Assembly (NCBI RefSeq): GCF_016406085.1
Contig: NZ_JAEHFJ010000013.1
Location: 44,628-108,627 of the forward strand
DNA: 64,000 nt
DNA from: Aureibaculum flavum
GTDB lineage: Bacteria > Bacteroidota > Bacteroidia > Flavobacteriales > Flavobacteriaceae
Direction: 5' to 3'
Shown: piece by piece, positions 49,185 through 58,219 of the stretch
Position numbering within the stretch: position 1 is the first letter of the stretch
Layout: the number at the start of each line of letters is the position of its first letter
The notes under the pieces: model-generated
What the model saw: only the letters and a program-made list of their open reading frames with translations
What the model was told of the DNA's origin: nothing
Database searches by the model: none
Program-made: the position numbers and the translations under genes

Positions 49185-50069
49185 ATGAAAAACGAACAAG
49201 AATTAAAAGACATCGTTAAGGAACGTTATTCAAAAATTGCTGAACAAGGCAAAGCCGAAAACGCTTCATCATGTTGTGGTGCAACAACACCATCAAACAA
49301 AGTGTACAATATTATGATGGATGACTATTCTGAAACCGAAGGCTATAATGAAGATGCCGATTTAGGTTTAGGATGTGGATTACCAACACAATTTGCAAAA
49401 ATAAAAGCAGGAGATACCGTAATTGATTTAGGTTCTGGTGCAGGTAATGATTGTTTTGTAGCTCGACATGAAACAGGTGCTGAAGGAAAAGTTATTGGTA
49501 TTGATTTTACACCAATTATGATTGATAAAGCGAGAATAAATGCAGAAAAGCTCGGATACAACAATGTTGAATTTAGAACAGGTGATATAGATGATATGCC
49601 CGTAAGTGATAACATAGCTGATGTTGTTGTTAGCAATTGCGTTTTAAATCTTGTACCTAATAAAGAAAAAGTGATTGGAGAAATGTACAGGGTGCTAAAA
49701 CCAAATGGTCATTTTAGTGTTTCTGATATTGTTTTAGTGGGTAATCTACCAGAGGCCTTAAAAGAAGATGCCGAAATGTATGCAGGTTGTGTTGCAGGTG
49801 CCATTCAAAAATCAGACTACCTGCAATTAATAGAAGCACAAGGTTTTCAAAATGTACAAATCCAAAAAGAAAAACCTATCGTTATTCCAGATGATATCTT
49901 AAGTAAATATCTTTCTGAAGAAGAGGTAAAAACGTTTAACCAAAAAGCAGTAGGCATTTTTAGCATTACGGTTTATGGAGAAAAGCCTGGATCAAAAGAA
50001 GAAAAACCAAAATTAAAGTTCTCTGAAATTGAAGGTGAATCTTGTTCACCAAACAGCGGTTGCTGTTAA
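49185..50069 (+). CDS. arsM: Arsenite S-adenosylmethyltransferase ArsM
   Basis: 294 aa, methylates As(III). SAM motif VIDLGSGAGNDCFVA (about 80-94); preceding GYNEDADLGLGCGLPTQFA is an ArsM hallmark. As-binding cysteines: SSCCGATTP (about 28-36), VVSNCVLNL and MYAGCVAGA. The protein ends with a Cys-rich tail (SCSPNSGCC). 19 bp after arsR. Confidence 0.95.
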   Translation: MKNEQELKDIVKERYSKIAEQGKAENASSCCGATTPSNKVYNIMMDDYSETEGYNEDADLGLGCGLPTQFAKIKAGDTVIDLGSGAGNDCFVARHETGAEGKVIGIDFTPIMIDKARINAEKLGYNNVEFRTGDIDDMPVSDNIADVVVSNCVLNLVPNKEKVIGEMYRVLKPNGHFSVSDIVLVGNLPEALKEDAEMYAGCVAGAIQKSDYLQLIEAQGFQNVQIQKEKPIVIPDDILSKYLSEEEVKTFNQKAVGIFSITVYGEKPGSKEEKPKLKFSEIEGESCSPNSGCC

Positions 50070-50112
50070 TTAGAAATTTTGAATTAATAAAATACAAACG
50101 CACACTAAAAAT

Positions 50113-50580
50113 ATGAAACTCTCAGAAATTAAAAACAAATTAAGTCAATTAGATAACATTGCCTTTCAATTGCCAAACGGCGAATTAGTGCCAACAAATT
50201 TTCACGTGACTGAAGTCGGTAAAATCACAAAGAATTTTATCGATTGTGGCGGCACCGTACGGAAAGAAGAAGTAGCCAACTTTCAACTGTGGGATGCCAA
50301 TGATTATGACCATCGGTTACATCCAGAAAAATTAGTAAAAATTATTGAGCTTTCTGAAAAGGTCTTAGAAATTGGCGATTTAGAAATCGAAGTAGAATAT
50401 CAAGGAGAAACCATTCAAAAATTTGGACTCGATTTTGACGGAAAAAATTTCTTACTCACTACAAAACAAACAGATTGTTTAGCAAAGGATAAATGTGATA
50501 TTCCTGAAGGAAAACTCAACGTGAAATTATCAGATCTAAATAGCGAAGCTGCTTGTACGCCTGGAGGAAACTGCTGTTAA
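50113..50580 (+). CDS. DUF6428-family protein of arsenic operons
   Basis: 155 aa, a family regularly found with arsR and an arsenate reductase-like phosphatase in Bacteroidota. Features: LSEIKNKLSQLDNIAFQLPNG at the N-terminus, NYHVTEVG-like NFHVTEVGKITKNFIDCGGT (about 35-54), DYDHRLHPEKL. It ends AACTPGGNCC. No catalytic motif is seen; the role is unknown, though the Cys tail could carry As(III). It lies 43 bp after arsM and 7 bp before the acetyltransferase. Confidence 0.85.
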   Translation: MKLSEIKNKLSQLDNIAFQLPNGELVPTNFHVTEVGKITKNFIDCGGTVRKEEVANFQLWDANDYDHRLHPEKLVKIIELSEKVLEIGDLEIEVEYQGETIQKFGLDFDGKNFLLTTKQTDCLAKDKCDIPEGKLNVKLSDLNSEAACTPGGNCC

Positions 50581-50587
50581 TACGATC

Positions 50588-51076
50588 ATGAAATTTGAAC
50601 ATATTAACGAAGATAATTTCAACCTTGTTTTAGAAATTTACAACGCAGGTATAACAACAGAAAAAGCAACTTTTGAAACGGAAATGCCCAACTTCGTAAA
50701 ATGGGACAATGCACACCTTACTTTTGGTCGTATTGCTCTTTTTGACAACAAAATAATGTTAGGTTGGGGTGCTTTATCAAAAGTTTCAAATCGCAGTGTT
50801 TATATTGGTGTCGCAGAAAACAGTTTGTATGTTTCTCCATCATATCAAGGAGTGGGAATAGGTTCAAAAATTTTGAAAAAACTCATAGAAATTAGTGAAA
50901 CCAATGGTATCTGGACATTACAATGTGGTATTATGCCTGAAAATAGTGCAAGCATCCATTTACACAAAAAGTGCGGATTTCGAGAAATTGGATATCGCGA
51001 AAAAATAGGTAAGCTTAATGGAGTTTGGAAAGACAACATTATAATGGAAAGAAGAAGTAAAAAAATAGGGATCTAA
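50588..51076 (+). CDS. GNAT acetyltransferase, ArsN1-like
   Basis: 162 aa N-acetyltransferase related to phosphinothricin acetyltransferases. N-terminal LEIYNAGITTEKATFETEMP (about 15-34), WGALSKVSNRSVYIGVAEN and the acetyl-CoA loop YQGVGIGSKIL (about 87-97), then HKKCGFREIGYREKIG. In arsenic operons this type (ArsN1) N-acetylates arsinothricin. Whether this one acts on arsinothricin or another amino compound is inferred, not shown. Confidence 0.85.
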   Translation: MKFEHINEDNFNLVLEIYNAGITTEKATFETEMPNFVKWDNAHLTFGRIALFDNKIMLGWGALSKVSNRSVYIGVAENSLYVSPSYQGVGIGSKILKKLIEISETNGIWTLQCGIMPENSASIHLHKKCGFREIGYREKIGKLNGVWKDNIIMERRSKKIGI

Positions 51077-51088
51077 TAACCAAAACTT

Positions 51089-51700
51089 ATGAATAAATTA
51101 GTAGCAGAAATTATAGAAAATTTAGACCCATCACGTATCAATGGGCAACGTAAACATATATTACAACCACTTATAGATTTTATCCAATCTAAAGTAGATA
51201 ACAGTGAAGAAATAAGGTTAAATTTTATTTGTACGCATAACTCACGTAGAAGTCATTTATCGCAAGTTTGGGCACAAACAATGGCCTTTCATTTTGGTAT
51301 TAAAAATGTGTTTTGCTATTCTGGTGGTACCGAAGCTACAGCATTGTTTCCTATGGCAGCAACAACCTTACAAAACTCGGGTTTTGAAATACAGAAAATT
51401 TCTGAAAATGACAATCCTGTGTACAGTATCAAGTATGCTAAAAATGAGCATCCTATAATTGGATTTTCAAAAAAATTCGATGATGCTTTTAATCCTGAAT
51501 CGAGTTTTGCCGCTATTATGACTTGCTCGCAAGCAGATGCTGGCTGTCCGTTTATTGCAGGTGCAGAAAAGCGAATTCCCATTACTTTCGACGATCCAAA
51601 AGCATTTGACAACACACCTCAGCAAGCAGAAAAGTATAACGAACGTAGTTTGCAAATAGCTACTGAATTACACTATGTATTTTCACAAATAAACTTCTAA
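51089..51700 (+). CDS. Arsenate reductase-like low-molecular-weight phosphatase family protein
   Basis: 203 aa. Active-site P-loop [14 protein letters not shown] fits CX5R (Cys about 49), as in LMW protein-tyrosine phosphatases and thioredoxin-type arsenate reductases. Later Cys in [12 protein letters not shown] (about 147-158) could serve the reductase cycle. Typical of Bacteroidota arsenic operons, where it is believed to reduce As(V) to As(III) before export. One bp separates it from the ACR3 gene. Confidence 0.85.
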   Translation: MNKLVAEIIENLDPSRINGQRKHILQPLIDFIQSKVDNSEEIRLNFICTHNSRRSHLSQVWAQTMAFHFGIKNVFCYSGGTEATALFPMAATTLQNSGFEIQKISENDNPVYSIKYAKNEHPIIGFSKKFDDAFNPESSFAAIMTCSQADAGCPFIAGAEKRIPITFDDPKAFDNTPQQAEKYNERSLQIATELHYVFSQINF

Positions 51701-51701
51701 C

Positions 51702-52751
51702 ATGGCAGCTCCCAAAAAATTAAGTTTTCTAGACAGTTATCTTACACTATGGATTTTCATAGCCATGGCTCTAGGTGTAGGTATTGGTTATTTTGTACCT
51801 TCATTTTCGGGCATTATCAATTCATTTAATAGCGGTTCCACAAATATTCCCATTGCAATCGGATTAATCGTAATGATGTATCCTCCTTTGGCTAAAGTTA
51901 ATTATGCTCTGTTACCAAAAGTATTCAGAAATACAAAGATTTTATCCATTTCATTAGTATTAAACTGGATAATTGGTCCGGTATTAATGTTCTTTTTAGC
52001 CATCACATTTTTGCATGACTATCCTGAATATATGGTAGGGTTAATTTTAATAGGATTGGCTCGTTGTATTGCCATGGTTTTGGTTTGGAATGATCTTGCT
52101 GAAGGTAGTGCTGAATATGGTGCTGGATTGGTCGCTTTAAACAGTATTTTTCAAGTTTTCGCTTACAGTTTCTACGCATGGCTTTTTATAACCATTTTAC
52201 CTCCTTATTTCGGATTTGAAGGTGCTATTGTAGATATTTCCGTAGCCACCATTGCAGAAAGCGTAGCCATTTATTTAGGTATTCCGTTTTTGTTAGGTAT
52301 TTTAAGTCGACTGATTTTGGTAAAATTAAAAGGTGAAGATTGGTATACTCACAAATTTATACCGGCCATTTCGCCCTTAACATTAATAGCTCTTTTGTTT
52401 ACCATTGTAATCATGTTTTCTTTAAAAGGAGAAATGATTGTAGAAATACCAATGGACGTATTACTTATTGCAATACCGTTATTAATCTATTTTACAGTCA
52501 TGTTTATTATTGGCTTTTTCTTTACAAAAGCCATGGGTGCAGACTATGACAAAACTGCAGCCGTTGCGTTTACAGCAGCTGGTAATAATTTTGAATTGGC
52601 CATTGCAGTTGCCATTGCAGTTTTCGGACTCAATTCCGGACAAGCATTTACAGGGGTTATTGGGCCTTTGGTAGAAGTACCCGCTTTAATTTTATTGGTG
52701 CGAGTTTCCTTTTGGTTACGTAAAAAGTATTTTAAAACACCAATAGTATAA
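51702..52751 (+). CDS. arsB: ACR3-family arsenite efflux transporter
   Basis: 349 aa, about ten membrane helices. The signature [18 protein letters not shown] (about 125-142) contains the conserved Cys essential in ACR3 proteins. Other ACR3 stretches: [37 protein letters not shown]. Exports As(III). Last gene of the operon, followed by a strong terminator. Confidence 0.95.
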   Translation: MAAPKKLSFLDSYLTLWIFIAMALGVGIGYFVPSFSGIINSFNSGSTNIPIAIGLIVMMYPPLAKVNYALLPKVFRNTKILSISLVLNWIIGPVLMFFLAITFLHDYPEYMVGLILIGLARCIAMVLVWNDLAEGSAEYGAGLVALNSIFQVFAYSFYAWLFITILPPYFGFEGAIVDISVATIAESVAIYLGIPFLLGILSRLILVKLKGEDWYTHKFIPAISPLTLIALLFTIVIMFSLKGEMIVEIPMDVLLIAIPLLIYFTVMFIIGFFFTKAMGADYDKTAAVAFTAAGNNFELAIAVAIAVFGLNSGQAFTGVIGPLVEVPALILLVRVSFWLRKKYFKTPIV

Positions 52752-52790
52752 GTATAAAAAAATAGTGTCTACATTATAATAAATTACATA

Positions 52791-52821
52791 AAAAGAGACT
52801 TCACTTGGTGGAGTCTTTTTT
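52791..52821 (+). terminator. Rho-independent terminator of the arsenic operon
   Basis: An 8-bp stem, GACTTCAC (52797-52804) with GTGGAGTC (52808-52815, one G-T pair), a 3-base loop and six T (52816-52821), preceded by A-rich DNA. 45 bp after the ACR3 stop. Confidence 0.9.
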
Positions 52822-52965
52822 GCATTACACTTTTTAAATCCACATGAATTTAATTCGAAAACGGATGTGTGAGGTTTTAAATGACTTTTATTTAGTAAAT
52901 TTATCGTTTTAACAGCTAATATATAGACAATTAGCACATTATAATTTAAACGCTAAAACAATAAT

Positions 52966-53724
52966 ATGAAATCTCTAAATATAACCACAAACAATACTTC
53001 TAAAGTAAAGCGTCTTCAACTTAGTATAGCACTGCTGCTCTTTACTTTTATATCTTTTACAAGTACTTCCCAAAGTATTATTGGAGCATGGGAAGGTATT
53101 TCTACTGCAAAAGCCGATGACCAAATGAAGATTGTTGTTATTTATACTGAAGGATATAAAGTATTAACCGCTTACAATTCAAAAACTGGAAAGTTTATTG
53201 GTACCACTGGAGGCACCTGGAAATTAAATGGTGATACCTTAACGGAAAAATTAGAATTTGACTCCAATCTTTCAGAACGTGTAGGCCATGAAAACATTAC
53301 TAATGTAACCATAACTGATTCAACAATTACAGCAGCAAATAGTCCTTTGAAATTGAAAAGAATTGATAGTGGAAAACCTGGTAAATTACAAGGGCCATGG
53401 CTGATGTCTGGTCGTGTTAAGGATGGTGAAACACAACAAAGAGACACTAGCAAACCCAGAAAAACGATGAAAATACTCTCAGGTACTCGTTTTCAGTGGA
53501 TCGCTTACAATACAGAAACCAAACAGTTTATGGGTACCGGTGGCGGAACCTACACTACTAAAGATGGTAAATACACCGAAAATATTGAATTCTTTTCAAA
53601 AGATGATACCCGAGTAGGCAACAGTTTACAGTTTGATTATGAATTAAAAGAAGGCAATTGGCATCATTCCGGTTTATCAAGTAAAGGAGCACCTATTTAC
53701 GAAATTTGGAGCGTACGAAAGTAA
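52966..53724 (+). CDS. Secreted protein with two lipocalin-like repeats
   Basis: 252 aa. Hydrophobic signal segment (about 17-36, LQLSIALLLFTFISFTSTSQ) then two duplicated beta domains. Domain 1 (about 40-125) has VLTAYNSKTGKFIGTTGGTW and EKLEFDSNLSERVG; domain 2 (about 142-250) has QWIAYNTETKQFMGTGGGTY and ENIEFFSKDDTRVG. The match between repeats is clear by eye. Such domains occur in Bacteroidota proteins annotated as secreted or DUF4488-like; no function is known. Marks the start of the accessory region. Confidence 0.75.
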   Translation: MKSLNITTNNTSKVKRLQLSIALLLFTFISFTSTSQSIIGAWEGISTAKADDQMKIVVIYTEGYKVLTAYNSKTGKFIGTTGGTWKLNGDTLTEKLEFDSNLSERVGHENITNVTITDSTITAANSPLKLKRIDSGKPGKLQGPWLMSGRVKDGETQQRDTSKPRKTMKILSGTRFQWIAYNTETKQFMGTGGGTYTTKDGKYTENIEFFSKDDTRVGNSLQFDYELKEGNWHHSGLSSKGAPIYEIWSVRK

Positions 53725-54099
53725 TTTGGTTCTAACAACCTAATAGAATTCAACGTCAGCTCTAGTGTTATTTGTGTAATAAAATGAAACAAAAAAGGTA
53801 TCGAGAACCAGTTCAATTATCACGAAAAGCCACTTAATTTATTTTGTTTTAATTAAAATAAAAAAATATATTTGTCGCAGATCGCTAAGCAAAATTCAAT
53901 TTTCTATCTACACCCCAGAAGCTTTAAAATTTACACTTGTTTGCGAACTAAATGCTATCGCTATTCAAAGAGATCGCTAAAATCAGGTTTTATAATTGTA
54001 CTATAAAACACAAAAAGAAATCGTAAAAAAGAACAAAATGCAGTTGTTAGTCTTCATCTGAAAAGCTGAAGTTACCAACCTTTAAAAATTTGATTATTT
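53725..54099. other. 375-bp spacer
   Basis: No credible ORF. AT-rich, with a partial copy of the intergenic repeat at 53881-53938 and short inverted sequences such as GGTTCTAACAACC near 53728-53740. No full promoter consensus was seen in front of the next gene. Confidence 0.4.
53881..53938 (+). repeat. Partial copy (1) of the accessory-region repeat
   Basis: ATCGCTAAGCAAAATTC followed by AATTTTCTATCTACAC and CCCAGAAGCTTTAAAATTT parallels the repeats at 61693-61834 and 63036-63178 but is shorter and diverged. Confidence 0.65.
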
Positions 54100-54447
54100 A
54101 TGGAAATAAAATTTTCAATAGAACCTGAATTTCTTAAAGTTGAATTAAACGGAAGTTTTACGCAAGACGCTTTTGTTGACTTTTTAAAACTATTAGGAAA
54201 AAAAGATTCAGAATTCATTTATATTGATGCTTCTCAATTACAAAACACCAATCTTACCTACCAAGAACGTTTTGACATTGTAAATGTTTCCGTAGCAAAT
54301 CTCAACTTCATTGCGAAAATTGCCATTGTATGGCCAGCCAGAGATATTAATAATTTTATAATTGATAATATGCAACGACACGGACACAATATTCAAATTT
54401 TTGGAGAACCAAACCAAGCGAAGCGATGGTTGCTAAAAAAAGGGTAA
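54100..54447 (+). CDS. Small STAS-like protein
   Basis: 115 aa, soluble. The alternating pattern (LKVELNGSFTQDAFVDFLKL; FIYIDASQLQNTNLTYQERF; IAIVWPARDINNFIIDN; IQIFGEPNQAKRWLLKKG) resembles STAS/SpoIIAA-like folds, including a strand-Asp-Ala-Ser motif after strand 2. I do not recognise a named family. Preceded by the 375-bp spacer and followed 79 bp later by a lipoprotein gene. Confidence 0.6.
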   Translation: MEIKFSIEPEFLKVELNGSFTQDAFVDFLKLLGKKDSEFIYIDASQLQNTNLTYQERFDIVNVSVANLNFIAKIAIVWPARDINNFIIDNMQRHGHNIQIFGEPNQAKRWLLKKG

Positions 54448-54526
54448 GAAAACACGCTTATTTTAGCAATTAATAACTTGCAAATATTGTAGATAATTAA
54501 AATTTAAACGCCCAAAACAAATACCG

Positions 54527-55024
54527 ATGAAAAAATTAATACTCGGATTATTAGTAACAGTACTATTCATTAGCTGTAAGAAATCGAATGAAATAGATAA
54601 TTTAAAAGAATTCTGTAACTACACTATTGCATGTTATAAAAATGATAATAGATCAGAAGCCATTGCATTGAGAATAACAAAAGACGATTTAATGAACGTC
54701 ATAAGCTCAATGACGATGCTAGAACCCAATAAAACAAAAGAATTAGAAGTCACAGAAAATAGAGCCAAAGACGGTTATTTTGACAATACAAAATTAGAAA
54801 AAGCGTATTCTGAATTTAGAACGAAACAAAAAGAAGATTTTTGGAAAAACTGTTCCATTGAAAGTTATGGTTATATGGAAACTGAAGATTTTTTTGGGTT
54901 TCAAATGGCAGAACCTATGGTTGTTTTAAAAAATGGAGAAAGAACCGCAAACTTCAAAATAGGCGAATTAATAAAAACCGACAAAGGATGGAAAATTCTT
55001 GGAGGTGGACCCGATTGGAAATAA
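54527..55024 (+). CDS. Hypothetical lipoprotein
   Basis: 165 aa with lipobox LFISCKK (Cys17). The mature part has a helical start (NEIDNLKEFCNYTIACYKND) and a C-terminal beta part (EPMVVLKNGERTANFKIGEL; DKGWKILGGGPDW) that resembles small NTF2-like or DUF lipoproteins. No named family. No catalytic residues evident. Confidence 0.65.
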   Translation: MKKLILGLLVTVLFISCKKSNEIDNLKEFCNYTIACYKNDNRSEAIALRITKDDLMNVISSMTMLEPNKTKELEVTENRAKDGYFDNTKLEKAYSEFRTKQKEDFWKNCSIESYGYMETEDFFGFQMAEPMVVLKNGERTANFKIGELIKTDKGWKILGGGPDWK

Positions 55025-55168
55025 AAACCGCATACAACACTTGCAATATATAAATATGGTAGATTTTTCCTTTGGAACACCAAAAGGTGTGGGCTTATTT
55101 ATTAAATTTATAGCAAAATCAAAAAAATTAACCGTACACCTAACGCTTGCAATAATATAAAATGACGG
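55025..55168. repeat. Direct-repeat pair around a small hairpin
   Basis: Two similar blocks, 55025-55059 (CCGCATACAACACTTGCAAT...) and 55131-55168 (CCGTACACCTAACGCTTGCA...), share CCG, ACA/CAC, CTTGCAATA and an ATAAA(A)T tail. Between them lies ACACC-AAAA-GGTGT (55077-55090), a perfect 5-bp hairpin. Block 2 also ends in CGG opposite its CCG. It follows the stop of the lipoprotein gene and ends 21 bp before the next ATG. Confidence 0.6.
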
Positions 55169-55188
55169 TGCACTCCAAAAGTAATTAA

Positions 55189-55692
55189 ATGAAAAAAAAT
55201 ATTTCTTATAAATTACTATTTCTTTGTTTATTAATAATTGGCTTCAGCTCTTGTAACATAAAGCAAAAGGAGTCTGAGAAAAATGAAATTTCAAAAATTG
55301 AGAATGAAAAGGCATTTAATTCATTAATTTTAAAACATTTAAATGCAGTACAAAATAAAGACTTAAATACTTTAAAATCTACAATGTCTCCAAAGGGCAA
55401 TATGGAATTAATTCAACCAAGTTCTGAAATTGTATATTCAGTTGATGGATTTATGAAATTTCATCAAGAATGGTTTAAAGTACCTAACTGGACAATTAGC
55501 ACAAAAATATTGAGTACTGATATTGGAGATAAATTTGGTGTAGCCACAACAGAATTTTTGTATAAAGAACCAGAAAGAAATGGAAAACCATATTTTAATA
55601 GACTAATTGTTACTTATACTTTAGAAAAAATAGATAACAATTGGTATATCATTAAAGACCATGCGAGTTCAATTGAAAAAACAATAAATTAA
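55189..55692 (+). CDS. NTF2-like lipoprotein
   Basis: 167 aa. Lipobox FSSCNIK (Cys22). The mature domain looks NTF2/SnoaL-like: SLILKHLNAVQNKDLNTLKS (about 46-65), a mid beta-strand region DGFMKFHQEWFKVPNWTIST, and VTYTLEKIDNNWYIIKDHASS. Possibly a ketosteroid-isomerase-type binding fold without clear catalytic pair. Outside the cytoplasm. Confidence 0.75.
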   Translation: MKKNISYKLLFLCLLIIGFSSCNIKQKESEKNEISKIENEKAFNSLILKHLNAVQNKDLNTLKSTMSPKGNMELIQPSSEIVYSVDGFMKFHQEWFKVPNWTISTKILSTDIGDKFGVATTEFLYKEPERNGKPYFNRLIVTYTLEKIDNNWYIIKDHASSIEKTIN

Positions 55693-55710
55693 ATACTTTT
55701 TCCAACAAAT

Positions 55711-55750
55711 AACTTAGCTTACAGAAGTCATTATCACTAAACAAAAAACC
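55711..55750 (+). repeat. Partial copy (2) of the accessory-region repeat
   Basis: AACTTAGCTTACAG, then CACTAAACAAAAAACCC, matches the central part of the full copies (ACTTAGCTTGCA ... CGCTAAACAAAACCCC). The tail with CCCTTC...CAGAAGC is missing. Located 19 bp past the NTF2-like gene. Confidence 0.5.
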
Positions 55751-55884
55751 CATTGTTATCCATTTACCAAAAAAGCCTTAACATATCTATTGGTTTACCT
55801 GCTAAATGACAACATTGGTAAGAGAAATAACCCTCCAGACACTTTAGGAGTGGTTAAACGTAAGTTGACAATAATTTAAACAAA

Positions 55885-56670
55885 ATGAAAAACATAATCT
55901 TTATTATAATAACTTCTATTACAACCATCTACCTATCAAATACTGCAATAGTTGATACATCATTAATTACAAAACAAAGTGTTATAAACGGAAATTATAT
56001 TTTAACAATCGACTATCAGTATGATAATGAAGGAAGGATAATAAAGGAATCTTTAAATAATTACGAAATTAATAAAGATGGAGATTCAATACAGACAACT
56101 TATGCAAATGTTAAGCCTGCAGTTTATAAGTATTTTACTGACAGTATTTTAATTGAAGTAAACAACACTTGGAGGAAATTAGTTTTGAACAAAAAAACCC
56201 TATTTACTAAAGATATAAGTCCCAATAGTTTTTCAAAAGTAAAAAAGCTAACAACTCGTTTAAGACATACTTACAATTCAAATGGTTTTGTAATTAAGAC
56301 GGTTTTATTTGATGATTATATAACCTACTCTTACTCGACAATATATGACTATGAGTATTCAAATAAAAATCTAGTTAAAGAGACACAAACTAATCGCAAT
56401 ATTGGGTCAGACAATACAGTTACGGAAGACTCTTATTACATCGAATACGAATATTTTAAAAATAAACTCAATTCAATTGGAAACATCAATTTCGGAAAAA
56501 AATATCTTGGTAAATCCAGTAAAAACTTAATCAAAAAGGAAATAGGCTCTAATGGTTATATTGCAAATTATGAATATGAATTTGACAAAAATGGAAATGT
56601 TACCAAAAAGAGTATTTTCAATAATAAGGATGGAATAAAGACTAGAGAATTTAATTACGAATATAACTAA
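55885..56670 (+). CDS. Exported YD-repeat-like protein
   Basis: 261 aa, short signal peptide (about 1-20). The rest has several Tyr-rich strand repeats of the RHS/YD type: IDYQYDNEGRIIKES, RHTYNSNGFVIKTVL, YDYEYSNKNLVKET, IEYEYFKNKLNSIG and YEYEFDKNGNVTKKS. These proteins are exported, and the repeats may bind sugars. Far too short for an RHS toxin. No partner gene identified. Confidence 0.7.
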   Translation: MKNIIFIIITSITTIYLSNTAIVDTSLITKQSVINGNYILTIDYQYDNEGRIIKESLNNYEINKDGDSIQTTYANVKPAVYKYFTDSILIEVNNTWRKLVLNKKTLFTKDISPNSFSKVKKLTTRLRHTYNSNGFVIKTVLFDDYITYSYSTIYDYEYSNKNLVKETQTNRNIGSDNTVTEDSYYIEYEYFKNKLNSIGNINFGKKYLGKSSKNLIKKEIGSNGYIANYEYEFDKNGNVTKKSIFNNKDGIKTREFNYEYN

Positions 56671-56760
56671 CCAATATACGTATAGATAACTGATTGTCCC
56701 ATTAAAATACAACCAACAAGAATTGAAGATAGAACATATTAAGTAACATATTTTGAAATT

Positions 56761-57552
56761 ATGAATACGTATCGTTTTAATGGAGACTGGAAATTTAAAT
56801 TGGAATTAGAAGAGTTTTCTGAAATTTTCACATTTGACTCAATCGATGCTCTTAAGTGGAAGAGAGATCAAATTGATATTAAGATACTTGATGTACATAA
56901 TGAAAATCCATGTCCAGAATCCGAACAGATAAATGCGATAAATTATGTAATCATTAATCAAGAGAAGATTGTAGAAGAAGTTTTTAAAATAGTAAGAGAT
57001 CAATTAATTCCATATTATAAATCTATACTTGGAGATGATTCTGAAACTTTTATCCCCATTAAAAGTAAAGAAGATTTGTCAAATTATCTCGGTATTAGTT
57101 CTATCAATATATTTAATCACTTTAAAAATGATATTGCCTATGTAATGTTATATTTCAATTCATTTCGTTGCGATTCAGAACACGGTATAAACTTAATCTT
57201 TCATAAAGACAGATTTATAGGAACTCATGAGGATTTTAAGGAAGCTTATGAAGATATTGGACTCGACTATAAAGAAACTTTAAGAGAAATAAGCAATAAG
57301 AATCAAAAGCAATTTGAGAATAAAGATTATAAATTTCATGAATCTACATCTGATAGATATTCTTTAAAACCATGGCAACAACAAGAAAATAGCATTTACC
57401 CATTTAGACTTCTTCAAACAGACCAACAAGATAAGTTTGTTGCATTTATGGAAAATAAAGGGTTTCATTTAAATTATGGCATAACTTCATTGATGAGAAT
57501 TGCAGAAAATAATGGTCATGAAAAAGCAATAGCTATTCTAAAGAACAAATAA
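56761..57552 (+). CDS. Hypothetical protein with ankyrin-like C-terminal helices
   Basis: 263 aa, soluble, acidic. The N-terminal half has strands FNGDWKFKLELEEFSEIFTF then helices (EKIVEEVFKIVRDQLIPYYK). Around 147-190 there are GINLIFHKDRFIGTHEDFKE motifs. The C-terminus, HLNYGITSLMRIAENNGHEKA, resembles a single ankyrin-like repeat. A DUF6985-like identity is possible but unsure. Followed by 87 bp of spacer with GTTATATG and TTGTAGGT. Confidence 0.6.
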   Translation: MNTYRFNGDWKFKLELEEFSEIFTFDSIDALKWKRDQIDIKILDVHNENPCPESEQINAINYVIINQEKIVEEVFKIVRDQLIPYYKSILGDDSETFIPIKSKEDLSNYLGISSINIFNHFKNDIAYVMLYFNSFRCDSEHGINLIFHKDRFIGTHEDFKEAYEDIGLDYKETLREISNKNQKQFENKDYKFHESTSDRYSLKPWQQQENSIYPFRLLQTDQQDKFVAFMENKGFHLNYGITSLMRIAENNGHEKAIAILKNK

Positions 57553-57639
57553 CGCCAAAAACAGCTATAATTTATTATGGTTATATGTATATTGTAGGTA
57601 AGCTATAAAAAATGACAGGAATATAACTAACTCTAAACT

Positions 57640-58158
57640 ATGGAAAAAGATTCTTTTAGTGGGCTTTCATGGATGACAAAAGAAATGAAAGATGAAATAC
57701 ACAAGCGAGATAAAATTGTAAGTGATGAAGATATGGAGGGTCTCTTTTCATTAAGTGATGATTCGGATTTTTCCATTGCATTACATGAAATCCTTATAAA
57801 TAGATACGCTAAAAACCCGGACTCATTAAACCCAATCCAATTAAATTTATTTTTATGTATGCATTTGGAAAATGCAGGTCAAGCTGATAGTATACTAACC
57901 TTTTTACAAGAATGGTTTCCTGACAAGGAACAACAAATAATAAAATCGCTAAATGAGATTGGAGCAATTAAATCTGCTAAAATCATAAAACAAGCAGTTG
58001 AATTACTTCCCCAAAATGGAAGTTGGTTTTTTGAAAGTTCAGATGAAAATTCTGAAAGACTAATGAGAAAATTTGACATGGAATTTTCAAATTATCCGGA
58101 TGGCCCAATGAGAGATTTACATCGAAAGTATGCTGAAAAACACAAAAACCAATTTTGA
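57640..58158 (+). CDS. DMP19 (DUF4375)-family protein
   Basis: 172 aa, helical and acidic. The core LNPIQLNLFLCMHLENAGQA, QIIKSLNEIGAIKSAKIIKQ and AVELLPQNGSWF follows the DUF4375 pattern (the DNA-mimic DMP19 fold). In some DMP19 proteins the acidic surface imitates DNA; whether this one does is not decidable here. Stands alone between two spacers. Confidence 0.7.
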   Translation: MEKDSFSGLSWMTKEMKDEIHKRDKIVSDEDMEGLFSLSDDSDFSIALHEILINRYAKNPDSLNPIQLNLFLCMHLENAGQADSILTFLQEWFPDKEQQIIKSLNEIGAIKSAKIIKQAVELLPQNGSWFFESSDENSERLMRKFDMEFSNYPDGPMRDLHRKYAEKHKNQF

Positions 58159-58219
58159 TTACCACATGCTACGCAACCATACAATGCATTTAGCGTCATT
58201 CTTTTAAAATAAGTAAAGT

